DNA of 52,019 nt from Bacillota bacterium (GTDB lineage: Bacteria; Bacillota; DTU025): contig JAQVXE010000006.1 of the NCBI GenBank assembly GCA_028709305.1, forward strand, positions 1-52,019, read 5' to 3'. Shown piece after piece: positions 36,247 to 44,297 of the stretch (positions are counted from its first letter, which is position 1; every line of letters starts with the position of its first letter). The notes under the pieces were generated by a model that was not told the origin of the DNA, made no database searches, and worked only from the letters and a program-made list of their open reading frames with translations. The translations under genes and the position numbers were made by a program.

Positions 36247-37503
36247 TTGAAGAAAGCAAAGATTGTCTATGCCGGCGCTTTCGCCCTGGCGATTGTCGCG
36301 GTTGTGGCCATGGCCATGGCCAGCCATGTCTGCTTCGCGAACCCCCATTCGCCTGCGGGAGCCGCGGCTCAGGTCCAGGCTAAGGCGGAGTTTTACAGCG
36401 CAGTTCCTGCTCCGGAGATAGCAGCCAACGCCGGAATGCTTGTGGATGCGGAAACAGGCCAGATCCTCTTCTCCATGAATCCTGATGAGAGGTTGGCGCC
36501 TGCTTCCATAACGAAAATCATGACTATGTTGATAGTCATGGAACATGTTGATGAAGGCAAGATTTCGCTGGACGACACTGTTGTTGCGAGCCGTGAGGCG
36601 TCCATGATGGGTGGATCACAGGTCTACCTGAAAGAGAAAGAGCAGGCTTCGGTGGAAGACTTGATGGCCGCTACAGCCATAAGATCTGCCAACGATGCAA
36701 GTTATGCGCTGGCAGAGGTCGTCTCGGGCACTGCAGACGCCTTTGTTGAACTAATGAACGCCAGGGCCGCCGAACTTGGGATGTCGAATACCCATTTCAT
36801 GAACCCAGAGGGCCTCGACGACCCTAACCATTACACTACGGCCAGGGACATAGGGATAATGTCCCGTGAGCTTCTGGCGCATCCCAAGATCCTGGAGTGG
36901 ACCAGCACATGGATAGGGAAGATGCGCGGGGGGACGTATGATCTATTCAATACTAATAGGCTTATCAAGGAGTACGAAGGCGCGGATGGGCTGAAGACCG
37001 GGCAAACGGATACGGCCGGCTGGTGTCTTGTGGGAACTGCTCAACGTGGCGGAACGAGGCTTCTTTCGGTAGTTCTGGGCGCTGCAAGCGACGGGGACAG
37101 GGTTGGGGAAACCTCAAAGCTTCTGGACTACGGTTTCCAGAAATTCGAGCGAACGCGGTTTATCGACGCCGGCAATTCCGTGGGGATGATTCATGTTCCT
37201 TCTGCTGCAAATCAGGATGTGACGGCGGTGGCGGCAGAAGATCTTGTGCTGCTTTCTCCGAGGGGACTAGCATCTGAGATAGAGGTGCACTTCGAGCCTG
37301 TTCAGCAGGAGATATCAGCCCCAATCGAGAAGGGACAACCGTTAGGTCGCGCGGTGGTTAGGATGGCGTCAGGAGAGGAACTAGGGTCGACGCTCGCCGT
37401 TGCTGAGGCTGATGTTCCCCGCGCCAACGCCATAGTGAGGGCGTGGAGGGCAATTGTCCGTTTCTTCTCAGGGCTGTTTGGGGGAAGAGGAACGAAAGCC
37501 TAA
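36247..37503 (+). CDS. dacF: D-alanyl-D-alanine carboxypeptidase (DacF/PBP5 type)
   Basis: Penicillin-binding serine carboxypeptidase of 418 residues that trims the terminal D-Ala from peptidoglycan stem peptides. A signal peptide or anchor covers residues 1-31. The three active-site motifs are present: SxxK as Ser87-Ile-Thr-Lys90 in APASITKIM, SxN in RSANDASYAL, and KTG in GLKTGQTDTAGW. A PBP5 C-terminal beta domain follows, and the final RAWRAIVRFFSGLFG is an amphipathic membrane-binding helix. In Bacillus dacF is a sporulation gene, but this could equally be the vegetative DacA-type enzyme. The start is TTG at 36247 with GGGAGGCGG upstream. A TATACT -10-like box lies at 36221 without a good -35. 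ispE follows after 30 nt. Confidence 0.92.
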   Translation: MKKAKIVYAGAFALAIVAVVAMAMASHVCFANPHSPAGAAAQVQAKAEFYSAVPAPEIAANAGMLVDAETGQILFSMNPDERLAPASITKIMTMLIVMEHVDEGKISLDDTVVASREASMMGGSQVYLKEKEQASVEDLMAATAIRSANDASYALAEVVSGTADAFVELMNARAAELGMSNTHFMNPEGLDDPNHYTTARDIGIMSRELLAHPKILEWTSTWIGKMRGGTYDLFNTNRLIKEYEGADGLKTGQTDTAGWCLVGTAQRGGTRLLSVVLGAASDGDRVGETSKLLDYGFQKFERTRFIDAGNSVGMIHVPSAANQDVTAVAAEDLVLLSPRGLASEIEVHFEPVQQEISAPIEKGQPLGRAVVRMASGEELGSTLAVAEADVPRANAIVRAWRAIVRFFSGLFGGRGTKA

Positions 37504-37533
37504 GAGGCGGCGTGCTGCCTGGGATGTGGTTCT

Positions 37534-38535
37534 ATGAACGTTGTTGAGAGCAGAGCCTGGGCCAAAGTGAACCTTGCTTTTGGCATCGTCGGCCCCAGGC
37601 CGGACGGTTACCATGATATTGCAAGTGTAATGCACCGCATAGGGCTTGCAGACGCGATCAGAATCGAGCGTCTGGACATCGATTCGGGATTTGAAGCAAA
37701 CATACGGGTCAGCGTTTTCCCGAAGGTGGTGCCAGATGGCATGGATAACATAGCCTATCGCGCCGCTCAGGCCTTCTTTGAAAGCACGGGGGAGCGTGGC
37801 GCTGTTTCGATCAACATTGAGAAGAGAATACCTGTTGCTGCTGGGCTTGGAGGAGGCAGCGCCGACGCTGCAGCCGTACTGGCAGGCATGAACCGGCTGT
37901 GGGCGAGGCCACTTGCAGAAGATGAGCTGCTTTGTGTGGCCCGTTCCATCGGCGCAGATGTGCCATTCTGTCTTCTATGCCATGGCGATCCTCCCAAAGC
38001 CTGGGCGGCTCTGGCAGGCGGAATTGGCGATCGTCTTGCGACGCTGCCGCCGCTGCCGGGCATTCCTGTGGTTCTTGCAAAGCCTGCTGCGTCTCTCTCA
38101 GCCGGTCAGATCTACGGCATGTGGGACGCTCACATGGCCGAGGCGGGCGGTGAGGAATGTGCGGGCGCCTGCAGGAGCGAGAAGCCCACAACGATGGCTA
38201 GGGCTTTGGCAGACTGGATGCGATCGCAAGATTGGCGCGGTCTGGAGATAACGCAGGCGGCACCTTTCATGACAAACGAACTGGAACCCCTTGCGGCCCG
38301 GATATGCCCCGAATTGCTCGGGGTCAAAGCTGCGCTGCTGGAACTGGGGGCTGTGGCTGCGCTAATGAGCGGCAGTGGACCTACTGTGTATGGCCTGTTC
38401 CAGTCGGATGATTCTGCATATGCTGCTGTCCAAGGTCTCCGAGAACGGGCAGCTACGCTTTCCGAATGGGGACGACTCGATGTCTTCCTTACGTGGGCAG
38501 GGCCTCGGCCGGCTGTTGGGCCTGGACTTCCTTGA
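37534..38535 (+). CDS. ispE: 4-diphosphocytidyl-2-C-methyl-D-erythritol kinase
   Basis: GHMP-family kinase of 333 residues that phosphorylates CDP-methylerythritol in the non-mevalonate isoprenoid pathway. Motif 1 is AKVNLAFGIVGPRPDGYHDI at the N-terminus, the ATP-binding glycine loop is PVAAGLGGGSADAAAVL (about 105-121), and the C-terminal GHMP motif is ALMSGSGPTVYGLF. The enzyme is longer than the usual 280-300 residues, with an insertion around 195-225 (EAGGEECAGACRSEKPT). The start is ATG at 37534 with a modest ribosome-binding site. ispE near veg and spoVG is the conserved Bacillota arrangement. Confidence 0.94.
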   Translation: MNVVESRAWAKVNLAFGIVGPRPDGYHDIASVMHRIGLADAIRIERLDIDSGFEANIRVSVFPKVVPDGMDNIAYRAAQAFFESTGERGAVSINIEKRIPVAAGLGGGSADAAAVLAGMNRLWARPLAEDELLCVARSIGADVPFCLLCHGDPPKAWAALAGGIGDRLATLPPLPGIPVVLAKPAASLSAGQIYGMWDAHMAEAGGEECAGACRSEKPTTMARALADWMRSQDWRGLEITQAAPFMTNELEPLAARICPELLGVKAALLELGAVAALMSGSGPTVYGLFQSDDSAYAAVQGLRERAATLSEWGRLDVFLTWAGPRPAVGPGLP

Positions 38536-38586
38536 TGCAGGTCAAGTCTGCAAGGTATCCAATTTAGCTGTCGAAGAGGGAATGAG

Positions 38587-39363
38587 GTGAGCGGCACGAT
38601 GCGTGTAGATGTGGCAATCCTGGCCGGGGCAGAGAACACCGGACGTCTGGCTGAGGTTTCGGATGCGAAATACGAGGCCACGGTGGAGATAGGCGGAAAG
38701 CCAATGGTGGAATGGGTTTTAGACGGTGTGCTGTCGGCAAAGTCTGTGGATCGCGTAGTAATCGTCGGCCCATCAGATGCATTGCAGCCTATTGTTGACA
38801 GGAAGAATATTGGCCACAGGGTTTTGCTTGTTGGGCGCAGTGGGAACATGATTGACAATCTCATGGCCGGGCTCAACGAAATCGCCGATGACAGGAAGGC
38901 CATGATAGTTGCTGGAGATGCCCTGTTTATCAAGGGAGAATCTCTCGACGGGTTCGTGGCAATGTGCGAGCGGGACCCGGCTGAAGTTCACTATGCTGTA
39001 GTTGCGCGTGAAGCAATTGAGGCTGAGTTTCCCGGTGTGGAGAGAACCTATGTCAAGTTGGCGGATGGCATGGTGACCGGCGGAAACGTATTTGTGGTGG
39101 ATCCTCCTTCAGTGCGAAAGAACCAGGCCATTATTAGAAAGGCCCTTGACATGCGAAAGAACCCTGTTGCATTAGGCTCGCTATTAGGGCTACCCATAAT
39201 AGTGAAGTACTTGTTCGGAAGGCTCTCTATTGCTGATGCTGAGCGAAGAGTGTGGAACAAGCTTAGACTACGTGGCAGAGGGGTTATTGTGCCATATGCA
39301 GATATAGGCGTAGATATCGACAAGCCCAGCGACGTGGAGCTTGCCTTGCGCATGCTTGCTTAG
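38587..39363 (+). CDS. MobA-like NTP transferase domain protein
   Basis: Predicted nucleotidyltransferase of 258 residues with the GT-A/MobA-like fold. The N-terminus ILAGAENTGRLAEV is a variant of the LAGGxGxRMG nucleotide loop, KYEATVEIGGKPMVEWVL follows, and VAGDALFI provides the metal-binding Asp. The C-terminus GVDIDKPSDVELA resembles nucleotidyltransferases that end in IDxPxDLxxA. The substrate is unknown. Genes of this family sit between ispE and spoVG in many Clostridia. The start is GTG at 38587 with GAGGG 8 nt upstream. The usual GTG/ATG-rich N-terminus also allows ATG at 38599. Confidence 0.85.
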   Translation: MSGTMRVDVAILAGAENTGRLAEVSDAKYEATVEIGGKPMVEWVLDGVLSAKSVDRVVIVGPSDALQPIVDRKNIGHRVLLVGRSGNMIDNLMAGLNEIADDRKAMIVAGDALFIKGESLDGFVAMCERDPAEVHYAVVAREAIEAEFPGVERTYVKLADGMVTGGNVFVVDPPSVRKNQAIIRKALDMRKNPVALGSLLGLPIIVKYLFGRLSIADAERRVWNKLRLRGRGVIVPYADIGVDIDKPSDVELALRMLA

Positions 39364-39434
39364 CTGTCTGTGGGCCCCGATGCCTTGAAATTCACAAGAA
39401 GTTAGTTGACTCATCGATCTTTGCGGAGGTGTAC

Positions 39435-39815
39435 ATGTTGAAGAACGTTGTTGCTACCGACGGCGCGCCTGCGGCTATAGGCCCGTATTCGCAGGGGATC
39501 ATAGCTGGGCAGTTTGTTTTTGTGTCAGGCCAGACGCCCCTTGATCCGACAACGGGGAAGCTTGTGGAGGGTGGAATTAGGGAACAGACCGCAAGGGCGC
39601 TCGACAATATCGTGGCGGTACTTGAGGCTGCTGGAACAAGGCTGGACAATGTAGTTAAGGTAACCGTCTATCTTGAAGACATGAATGATTTTGGGGAAAT
39701 GAATGACGTCTATGCTTCATATTTCGTCTCCGAACAGCCTTCACGATGCGCTATCGAAGTTTCAAGGCTCCCTAAAGACGCAAAAGTGGAGATAGATGCC
39801 ATAGCGATCATATAG
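39435..39815 (+). CDS. ridA: RidA family enamine/imine deaminase
   Basis: Protein of 126 residues (RidA/YjgF/YabJ) that hydrolyses reactive 2-aminoacrylate and similar imines. Family motifs are GAPAAIGPYSQGI, FVFVSGQTPLDP, the catalytic Arg region SEQPSRCAIEVSRLPKDA, and VEIDAIA at the end. It functions as a trimer. The start is ATG at 39435, 5 nt after GGAGG; GTG at 39429 overlaps that site. It is the yabJ equivalent and lies directly upstream of spoVG as in Bacillus; purR, found beside it in Bacillus, is missing. Confidence 0.95.
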   Translation: MLKNVVATDGAPAAIGPYSQGIIAGQFVFVSGQTPLDPTTGKLVEGGIREQTARALDNIVAVLEAAGTRLDNVVKVTVYLEDMNDFGEMNDVYASYFVSEQPSRCAIEVSRLPKDAKVEIDAIAII

Positions 39816-39862
39816 GATGGCTGAGACCGCACAAGACAAGGCCGCGCCATGCGCCTGAATTA

Positions 39863-39878
39863 TCGCGCAAAAGCGCGA
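39863..39878 (+). other. Short hairpin after ridA
   Basis: TCGCGC and GCGCGA are separated by AAAA. There is no T tract. It lies between ridA and the spoVG promoter and may be a weak terminator. Confidence 0.35.
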
Positions 39879-39895
39879 ATAAGAAGCTGTTATGG

Positions 39896-39920
39896 AGGAT
39901 TTTCCTGGAATGCGTAGAAT
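39896..39920 (+). promoter_or_regulatory. Sigma-H-type promoter of spoVG
   Basis: AGGATTT (39896-39902) and GAAT (39917-39920) are spaced 14 bp apart, with GTA before GAAT, matching the sigma-H consensus RnAGGAwwW-N11-RnnGAAT. spoVG of B. subtilis is a classic sigma-H target, so position and sequence agree. Confidence 0.75.
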
Positions 39921-39972
39921 AGGAACAGAGTAGGGGAACAACTACTGCATTTCCATGAAAGGTGGGCGCGGT

Positions 39973-40230
39973 GTGAACATCACAGACGTGAGAGTGCGTA
40001 GAGTCAACACTGCAGGCAAGATGCGGGCTATTGCGTCAGTCACCTTTGACAACGCATTTGTGGTCAGAGACATACGAGTTATTGAAGGGCATAAGGGGCT
40101 GTTTGTGGCAATGCCGAGCAGGAAAACCCCTGACGGACAGTTCCGCGACATCGCTCACCCTGTAACACAGGAAGCACGCGACATCATTGAAGAGGCAATT
40201 ATCTCTGTCTATCATGAACTAGGAAGCTAG
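39973..40230 (+). CDS. spoVG: Septation/sporulation regulator SpoVG
   Basis: Nucleic-acid-binding regulator of 85 residues. The conserved sequence begins [10 protein letters not shown] and includes [30 protein letters not shown] and FRDIAHPV, which are diagnostic. In Firmicutes it influences asymmetric septation and many stationary-phase genes and binds RNA or DNA. The start is GTG at 39973 with AAGGTGG about 7 nt upstream; ATG at 39955 lies before that site and would add six atypical residues. A sigma-H-type promoter precedes the gene. Confidence 0.96.
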   Translation: MNITDVRVRRVNTAGKMRAIASVTFDNAFVVRDIRVIEGHKGLFVAMPSRKTPDGQFRDIAHPVTQEARDIIEEAIISVYHELGS

Positions 40231-40529
40231 CATATTCTTTGGTCTGATGGGCTTTGGTGGTAGAGCACGGTCGGTGGCTCAAGCACGCCACCTAATTGGC
40301 CAGACAGCATAGATCATGCAAGCGTGGCAACTCAAGATTGGTCCACGGGCATCTGACGTAGCGTGCATGCCTCGCCTGTTGTGAGATGGCGAAGTTGCGG
40401 TTCCCCGATGCGCCGCGCCTGGATGCTTGAGATTTCGTTTCTCGGTGGCCCCTGAGAAGGGCCACCCTTGCTTTGGTGCCTTTCGGTATCTTCGACGGCT
40501 CCGTGCCTGTGCACTTATGCAGTGGATAT
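40231..40529. other. Gene-free region between spoVG and tRNA-Gln
   Basis: No convincing coding frame is present. GGTGGCCC (40444-40451) and GGGCCACC (40459-40466) form a strong hairpin followed by CTTGCTTT, which may end the spoVG transcript. The rest shows no recognised element. Confidence 0.5.
40444..40475 (+). terminator. Possible terminator downstream of spoVG
   Basis: An 8-bp perfect GC-rich stem with a 7-nt loop is followed by a short, interrupted T tract. It lies 214 bp after spoVG and before the tRNA promoter. Confidence 0.45.
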
Positions 40530-40558
40530 TTGCTCACTGGCCCGTGTTGTGCTAAAAT
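40530..40558 (+). promoter_or_regulatory. Promoter of tRNA-Gln
   Basis: TTGCTC (40530-40535) and TAAAAT (40553-40558) have a 17-bp spacer. Predicted transcription starts near 40565, just ahead of the tRNA. Confidence 0.7.
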
Positions 40559-40574
40559 ATGTACTGCTTTAGGA

Positions 40575-40648
40575 TGGGGCGTAGCCAAGTGGTAAGGCAC
40601 GGGACTTTGGATCCTGCAGCCCAGGTTCGAATCCTGGCGCCCCAGCCA
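40575..40648 (+). tRNA. tRNA-Gln (UUG anticodon)
   Basis: The cloverleaf closes by eye: acceptor TGGGGCG with CGCCCCA, D stem GCC/GGC, anticodon stem CGGGA/TCCTG with loop CTTTGGA (anticodon TTG), and T stem CCAGG/CCTGG with loop TTCGAAT. Discriminator G and the 3' CCA are encoded. It is a single-gene transcript with its own promoter and terminator. Confidence 0.96.
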
Positions 40649-40665
40649 TGTTTTTGCAAGTCTTC

Positions 40666-40696
40666 GACAGGGCAAATGCCCTGTCTTTTCTTCTTT
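40666..40696 (+). terminator. Intrinsic terminator of tRNA-Gln
   Basis: GACAGGGC (40666-40673) pairs perfectly with GCCCTGTC (40678-40685) around an AAAT loop. TTTTCTTCTTT follows. Confidence 0.92.
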
Positions 40697-40742
40697 CAGG
40701 TTGCGACCCTTGGCAGGAATACCTCGGGGCCCGCGCATACGG

Positions 40743-40771
40743 GAGAGCGAGGCCATGATGGCCTCGCTCTC
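40743..40771. repeat. 12-bp perfect hairpin
   Basis: GAGAGCGAGGCC and GGCCTCGCTCTC surround a 5-nt loop. It lies between the convergent tRNA and SASP genes. Neither side has a T tract, so its role is unclear: a backup bidirectional terminator or a structural element. Confidence 0.5.
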
Positions 40772-40867
40772 ATCTGGACAGATCTTTGTCTTCGAAGACC
40801 TTGATCTTGCGAGTTTCAAAACTGGTTACGATTGTTTTTCGGGGAAGCTAGCTGGATTCGGTATTGT

Positions 40868-41176
40868 CTACTGAGTTGGCAAGTTGCCTTGCCACGTAGT
40901 CCCTGTCAGGTCCTGTGTTGGAACGAATTCCTGAAATCCCTGCTTAACGCCGGCCATGGTTGTTGCAGCCAATGAGGCCTGGGCTGCCTCAATCATCCGC
41001 TTGACCATGTTTCCGCCGACCGATCCGCAATCACGGGCGCTTAGGTTGCCCCAGTAATCCCCCTGAATGAGATGGGTTGGAATATTTAGCTCGTTGGCAA
41101 TTTCATACTTCATCTGATCAAGAGCTTGTCGCGCTTGGGGGACTAGTGTTCTTTTGCTCCTACGGCTTCTTGGCAT
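40868..41176 (-). CDS. Alpha/beta-type small acid-soluble spore protein
   Basis: DNA-binding spore protein of 102 residues that coats and protects the spore chromosome from UV and heat. The family motifs are ALDQMKYEIANELNI, which holds the germination-protease (GPR) cleavage region, and GSVGGNMVKRMIEAAQ. It is longer than the usual 60-75 residues: an Arg-rich start (PRSRRSKR) and a C-terminal tail of about 35 residues (TTMAGVKQGF through LTGTTWQGNL). The start is ATG at 41176 with GGAGGTGG upstream. It is oriented against the surrounding operon. sspF lies in the same neighbourhood in Bacillus. Expression should be forespore-specific (sigma-G). Confidence 0.9.
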   Translation of the reverse strand: MPRSRRSKRTLVPQARQALDQMKYEIANELNIPTHLIQGDYWGNLSARDCGSVGGNMVKRMIEAAQASLAATTMAGVKQGFQEFVPTQDLTGTTWQGNLPTQ

Positions 41177-41218
41177 GTTTCCACCTCCACTGCGATGCTG
41201 TGTACATTCTTTGCTCAG

Positions 41219-41248
41219 CTTGATGGGGATATGTTAGTAAACGTATGC
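41219..41248 (-). promoter_or_regulatory. Possible sigma-G promoter of SASP gene
   Basis: On the minus strand GCATA (41248-41244) fits the sigma-G -35 GMATR exactly. CATCAAG (41225-41219) follows after 18 bp but matches the -10 CATWMTA at only four of seven positions. Confidence 0.3.
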
Positions 41249-41282
41249 CGATGTACACTCCGATTGCCAACGTCGTGAAAAG

Positions 41283-41311
41283 TTGACGAGGTAGTATGAT
41301 TGGTATATGCT
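41283..41311 (+). promoter_or_regulatory. Promoter of glmU operon
   Basis: TTGACG (41283-41288) and TATGCT (41306-41311) have a 17-bp spacer. It lies about 55 bp before the glmU start, in the region divergent from the SASP gene. Confidence 0.55.
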
Positions 41312-41365
41312 CAAGGTGTTTGAACAGTGGTTCCGATACTGGACTAATTTGGCGGAGTGAATAAT

Positions 41366-42709
41366 ATGGCATCTTTCGTGGGCCTTGTGTTAGCAGCAGG
41401 GCATGGCAAACGGATGAAGTCGACGCTTCCTAAGGTTCTTCATCAGGTTGCCGGTATTCCCATGATCGACCATGTCGTCGGCGTATTAGTTCGCTCCGGT
41501 GCATCGCGTACGGTTGTCGTTGTTGGGTACGGCGGCGAGGTGGTCGAAGAGCATCTTGCCGGGCGTGCAGATGTAGTTTGGCAGAAAGAGCAATTAGGCA
41601 CGGGCCATGCTGTGTTATCGGCAGGCCCGGCTTTTCATGGTTACGATGGCAATATTGTCGTCATGCCAGGAGATGTGCCACTTGTCACCCCTGAAACCAT
41701 AGAAGAACTGGTAGATAATCACGCCAATAGCGAAAATGGTGCAACCATCCTTACCATGCACGTTGAGGATCCAACGGGTTATGGGAGAATCGTAAGAGAT
41801 TCACAAGGAAATGTTGCCGCCATAATAGAACACCGCGATGCAACGGAGGAGATCCGCGCCGTGCGCGAGGTCAATACCGGTGTTTTTTGTTTCGACAAGA
41901 AGAAACTTTTCGACGCACTTCCATGTCTGTCAAGTCAGAACGAACAAGGTGAATACTATTTAACAGACGTAATCAAGGTCATGATATCTCAAGGGCTTTC
42001 GGTGGGAGCAGTTGCTCTCCAAGATGCGTCTGACGGGCTCGGGATTAACTCCCGCGTTCAACTTTCTGAGGCTGAGCTGATTATGCGCAACCGCAAACGG
42101 GGCGAGATGATGGAGTGTGGGGTAACTATGATCGATCCGTCAACTACGTTTATTGACGCAAACGTGGAGATTGGGCCTGATACAATTATCATGCCTTTTA
42201 CGGTCATAGCCGGAAACAGCAAGATCGGAGGGTCCTGCAATATCGGCCCCTATGTCTATATCTGCGATTCAGAGGTAGGCAATGAGTGCAATATTGGCCC
42301 ATTCTCCTACCTGCGTCCGGGCACTTCGCTTTCGGACCATGTAAAAGTGGGCGACTTTGTTGAAATCAAGAAGAGCTCAGTGGGCGAGGGAAGCAAGATT
42401 CCTCACCTGAGTTATATAGGAGACACGGTTATGGGCTCCCACGTAAACATCGGGGCTGGAACAATTACATGCAATTATGATGGAACAACCAAAAACACTA
42501 CGATAATAGAGGACGGCGCTTTTGTGGGAGCGAACTCTAATCTGGTTGCTCCGGTAAAGGTTGGCCGAGATGCATACATTGCAACTGGGTCCACAGTTAC
42601 TTCCGATGTTCCACAAGGAGCTCTAGCCATTGGAAGAGCCCGACAGGAGAATAAGGAAGGATGGGTTGCGAGAAGCAGGGCGGCTCAATCTTCCAAGGAG
42701 GAGAAGTAG
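41366..42709 (+). CDS. glmU: Bifunctional GlcNAc-1-P uridyltransferase/GlcN-1-P acetyltransferase
   Basis: Enzyme of 447 residues making UDP-GlcNAc for peptidoglycan. The N-terminal uridyltransferase has [18 protein letters not shown] and the GTGHAV motif, with VMPGDVPLV carrying the metal-binding Asp. The C-terminal left-handed beta-helix acetyltransferase is marked by hexapeptide repeats ([41 protein letters not shown]). The start is ATG at 41366, 8 nt after GGCGGAG; GTG at 41357 overlaps that site. prs begins 2 nt after its stop. glmU-prs is a conserved pair in Bacillota. Confidence 0.97.
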   Translation: MASFVGLVLAAGHGKRMKSTLPKVLHQVAGIPMIDHVVGVLVRSGASRTVVVVGYGGEVVEEHLAGRADVVWQKEQLGTGHAVLSAGPAFHGYDGNIVVMPGDVPLVTPETIEELVDNHANSENGATILTMHVEDPTGYGRIVRDSQGNVAAIIEHRDATEEIRAVREVNTGVFCFDKKKLFDALPCLSSQNEQGEYYLTDVIKVMISQGLSVGAVALQDASDGLGINSRVQLSEAELIMRNRKRGEMMECGVTMIDPSTTFIDANVEIGPDTIIMPFTVIAGNSKIGGSCNIGPYVYICDSEVGNECNIGPFSYLRPGTSLSDHVKVGDFVEIKKSSVGEGSKIPHLSYIGDTVMGSHVNIGAGTITCNYDGTTKNTTIIEDGAFVGANSNLVAPVKVGRDAYIATGSTVTSDVPQGALAIGRARQENKEGWVARSRAAQSSKEEK

Positions 42710-42711
42710 CT

Positions 42712-43659
42712 ATGGACGCATGTCACCGGAAGTTGAAGATCTTTGCAGGCAATTCCAACCCCAAGTTGGCGGAGGAGATCGCTGCCAACCTTGAAACAGA
42801 ACTTGTCAAGTCCCAAGTCGGCAGATTCAGCGATGGCGAAATAAGCGTGCAGATATTCGAGAGCATAAGAGGTGCAGATGTATTTGTCATACAATCCCTA
42901 TGCGCTCCTGTGCACGACAATGTCATGGAGCTTCTGATAGTCATTGATGCCCTCAGGCGTGCGTCTGCAAGATCCATTACCGCCGTTCTGCCATACTACG
43001 GCTATGCCAGGCAAGACAGGAAGTCACAACCTAGAGAGCCGATAACCGCAAAACTGCTGGCCAATCTGATTACTGCGGCAGGGGCTTCACGGGCTCTTAC
43101 TATCGACCTGCATGCGCCCCAGATTCAAGGGTTTTTTGACATACCTGTCGACCATCTCAAGGCTGCCCCCATTCTCTCACAGCATCTGGAGGCGAGGGGG
43201 TTGAAGGGATGCGTAATCGTCTCCCCTGATGTGGGCGGGGTCACTCGCGCCAGGGGAATCGCTGAACACCTCGACAGTTCGCTGGCTATCGTGGACAAGC
43301 GTCGGCCGAGGCCGAATGTGTCGGAGGTTATGAACATAATCGGGGATGTTTCCGGAAAACCAGCAGTGATCGTAGATGACCTTGTGGACACTGCGGGCAC
43401 TCTGTGTCAGGCAGCGGATGCGCTTATCGAGGCGGGGGCGACTGAAGTTAGGGCATGTTGCACTCATGGAGTCTTGTCGGGGCCGGCGATTGAGCGGCTT
43501 GCCGGTTCGCAGATTAAGGAGCTCGTAGTTACCAATACTATTCCCTTGGGCAAAGAGAAACAGACCGACAAGATATCCGTCCTGTCAGTAGCGCCTCTTT
43601 TTGCAGAGGCGATCAGGCGTATCTATCTTGAGCTTTCGGTCAGCATACTGTTTGACTAA
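42712..43659 (+). CDS. prs: Ribose-phosphate pyrophosphokinase
   Basis: Enzyme of 315 residues that makes PRPP from ribose 5-phosphate and ATP for nucleotide, His and Trp synthesis. Motifs are [26 protein letters not shown], the flexible loop [14 protein letters not shown], the metal-binding [18 protein letters not shown], and the PRPP loop [11 protein letters not shown]. The start is ATG at 42712 with AAGGAGGAG upstream. The longer frame from 42661 lies inside glmU. The Bacillus gene ctc, normally between prs and pth, is absent. Confidence 0.97.
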   Translation: MDACHRKLKIFAGNSNPKLAEEIAANLETELVKSQVGRFSDGEISVQIFESIRGADVFVIQSLCAPVHDNVMELLIVIDALRRASARSITAVLPYYGYARQDRKSQPREPITAKLLANLITAAGASRALTIDLHAPQIQGFFDIPVDHLKAAPILSQHLEARGLKGCVIVSPDVGGVTRARGIAEHLDSSLAIVDKRRPRPNVSEVMNIIGDVSGKPAVIVDDLVDTAGTLCQAADALIEAGATEVRACCTHGVLSGPAIERLAGSQIKELVVTNTIPLGKEKQTDKISVLSVAPLFAEAIRRIYLELSVSILFD

Positions 43660-43680
43660 TCTTCCATAGTGGGTATTAAC

Positions 43681-44244
43681 ATGTTCCTTATAGCAGGCCT
43701 CGGAAACCCTGGATCACGGTATGAGTGTTCCAGGCACAATATTGGTTTCATGACAGCCGACCGCATTGCCCTGGAGCTGGGTGCTGGGAAGTTCCGGAGG
43801 GCACCGTACTGCCTGAGCCTTGTGGCAATGGCGAGGTTTGCAGGCGCGGATGCGTTGATCGTAAAGCCGCAGACCTACATGAACAACAGCGGAGTGGCTG
43901 TAGCAAGAGCGACCCGATGGCACGGTGTGGGCCCGGAGTCGCTAATTGTCGTATACGATGACATGGATCTTGAGGTAGGAAAGATACGCATTCGTGCCAA
44001 GGGCAGCGCTGGCGGACACAAAGGTATGGGCTCTATCATAGATCATATGGGCACAGAAGAGATCACCCGGGTGCGTATTGGAGTTGGCAGGCCTCCCCCC
44101 TGGGAGGACTCAGCCGACTATGTGCTTAACACTTTCACTCGCGAAGAGCTTCCTATCATGTCGGATGCGGTTATTAGCGCGATTTCCGCCATACTATGTA
44201 TTATAGAGGACGGCATCGGTGCCGCGCAGACCCGCTTTAACTGA
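43681..44244 (+). CDS. pth: Peptidyl-tRNA hydrolase
   Basis: Enzyme of 187 residues that frees stalled tRNA from peptidyl-tRNA. It begins FLIAGLGNPGSRYECSRHNI, which holds the catalytic His, then KPQTYMNNSG, VVYDDMDLEVGKIRIR with the catalytic Asp, and GSAGGHKGMGSII. The start ATG at 43681 gives the family N-terminus; GTG at 43669 adds four residues and is possible. It is the Bacillus spoVC equivalent and lies 22 nt after prs. Confidence 0.96.
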   Translation: MFLIAGLGNPGSRYECSRHNIGFMTADRIALELGAGKFRRAPYCLSLVAMARFAGADALIVKPQTYMNNSGVAVARATRWHGVGPESLIVVYDDMDLEVGKIRIRAKGSAGGHKGMGSIIDHMGTEEITRVRIGVGRPPPWEDSADYVLNTFTREELPIMSDAVISAISAILCIIEDGIGAAQTRFN

Positions 44245-44297
44245 GTTGGGTCTTGCGCCGCTTCCGGTGTGCCACATTTCCCCAAGGGGGTATGGGG

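Noticed and set aside
35180-36259. A 359-codon minus-strand frame over oppF
   Set aside because: It is a shadow of a clear ABC ATPase gene and has no family features.
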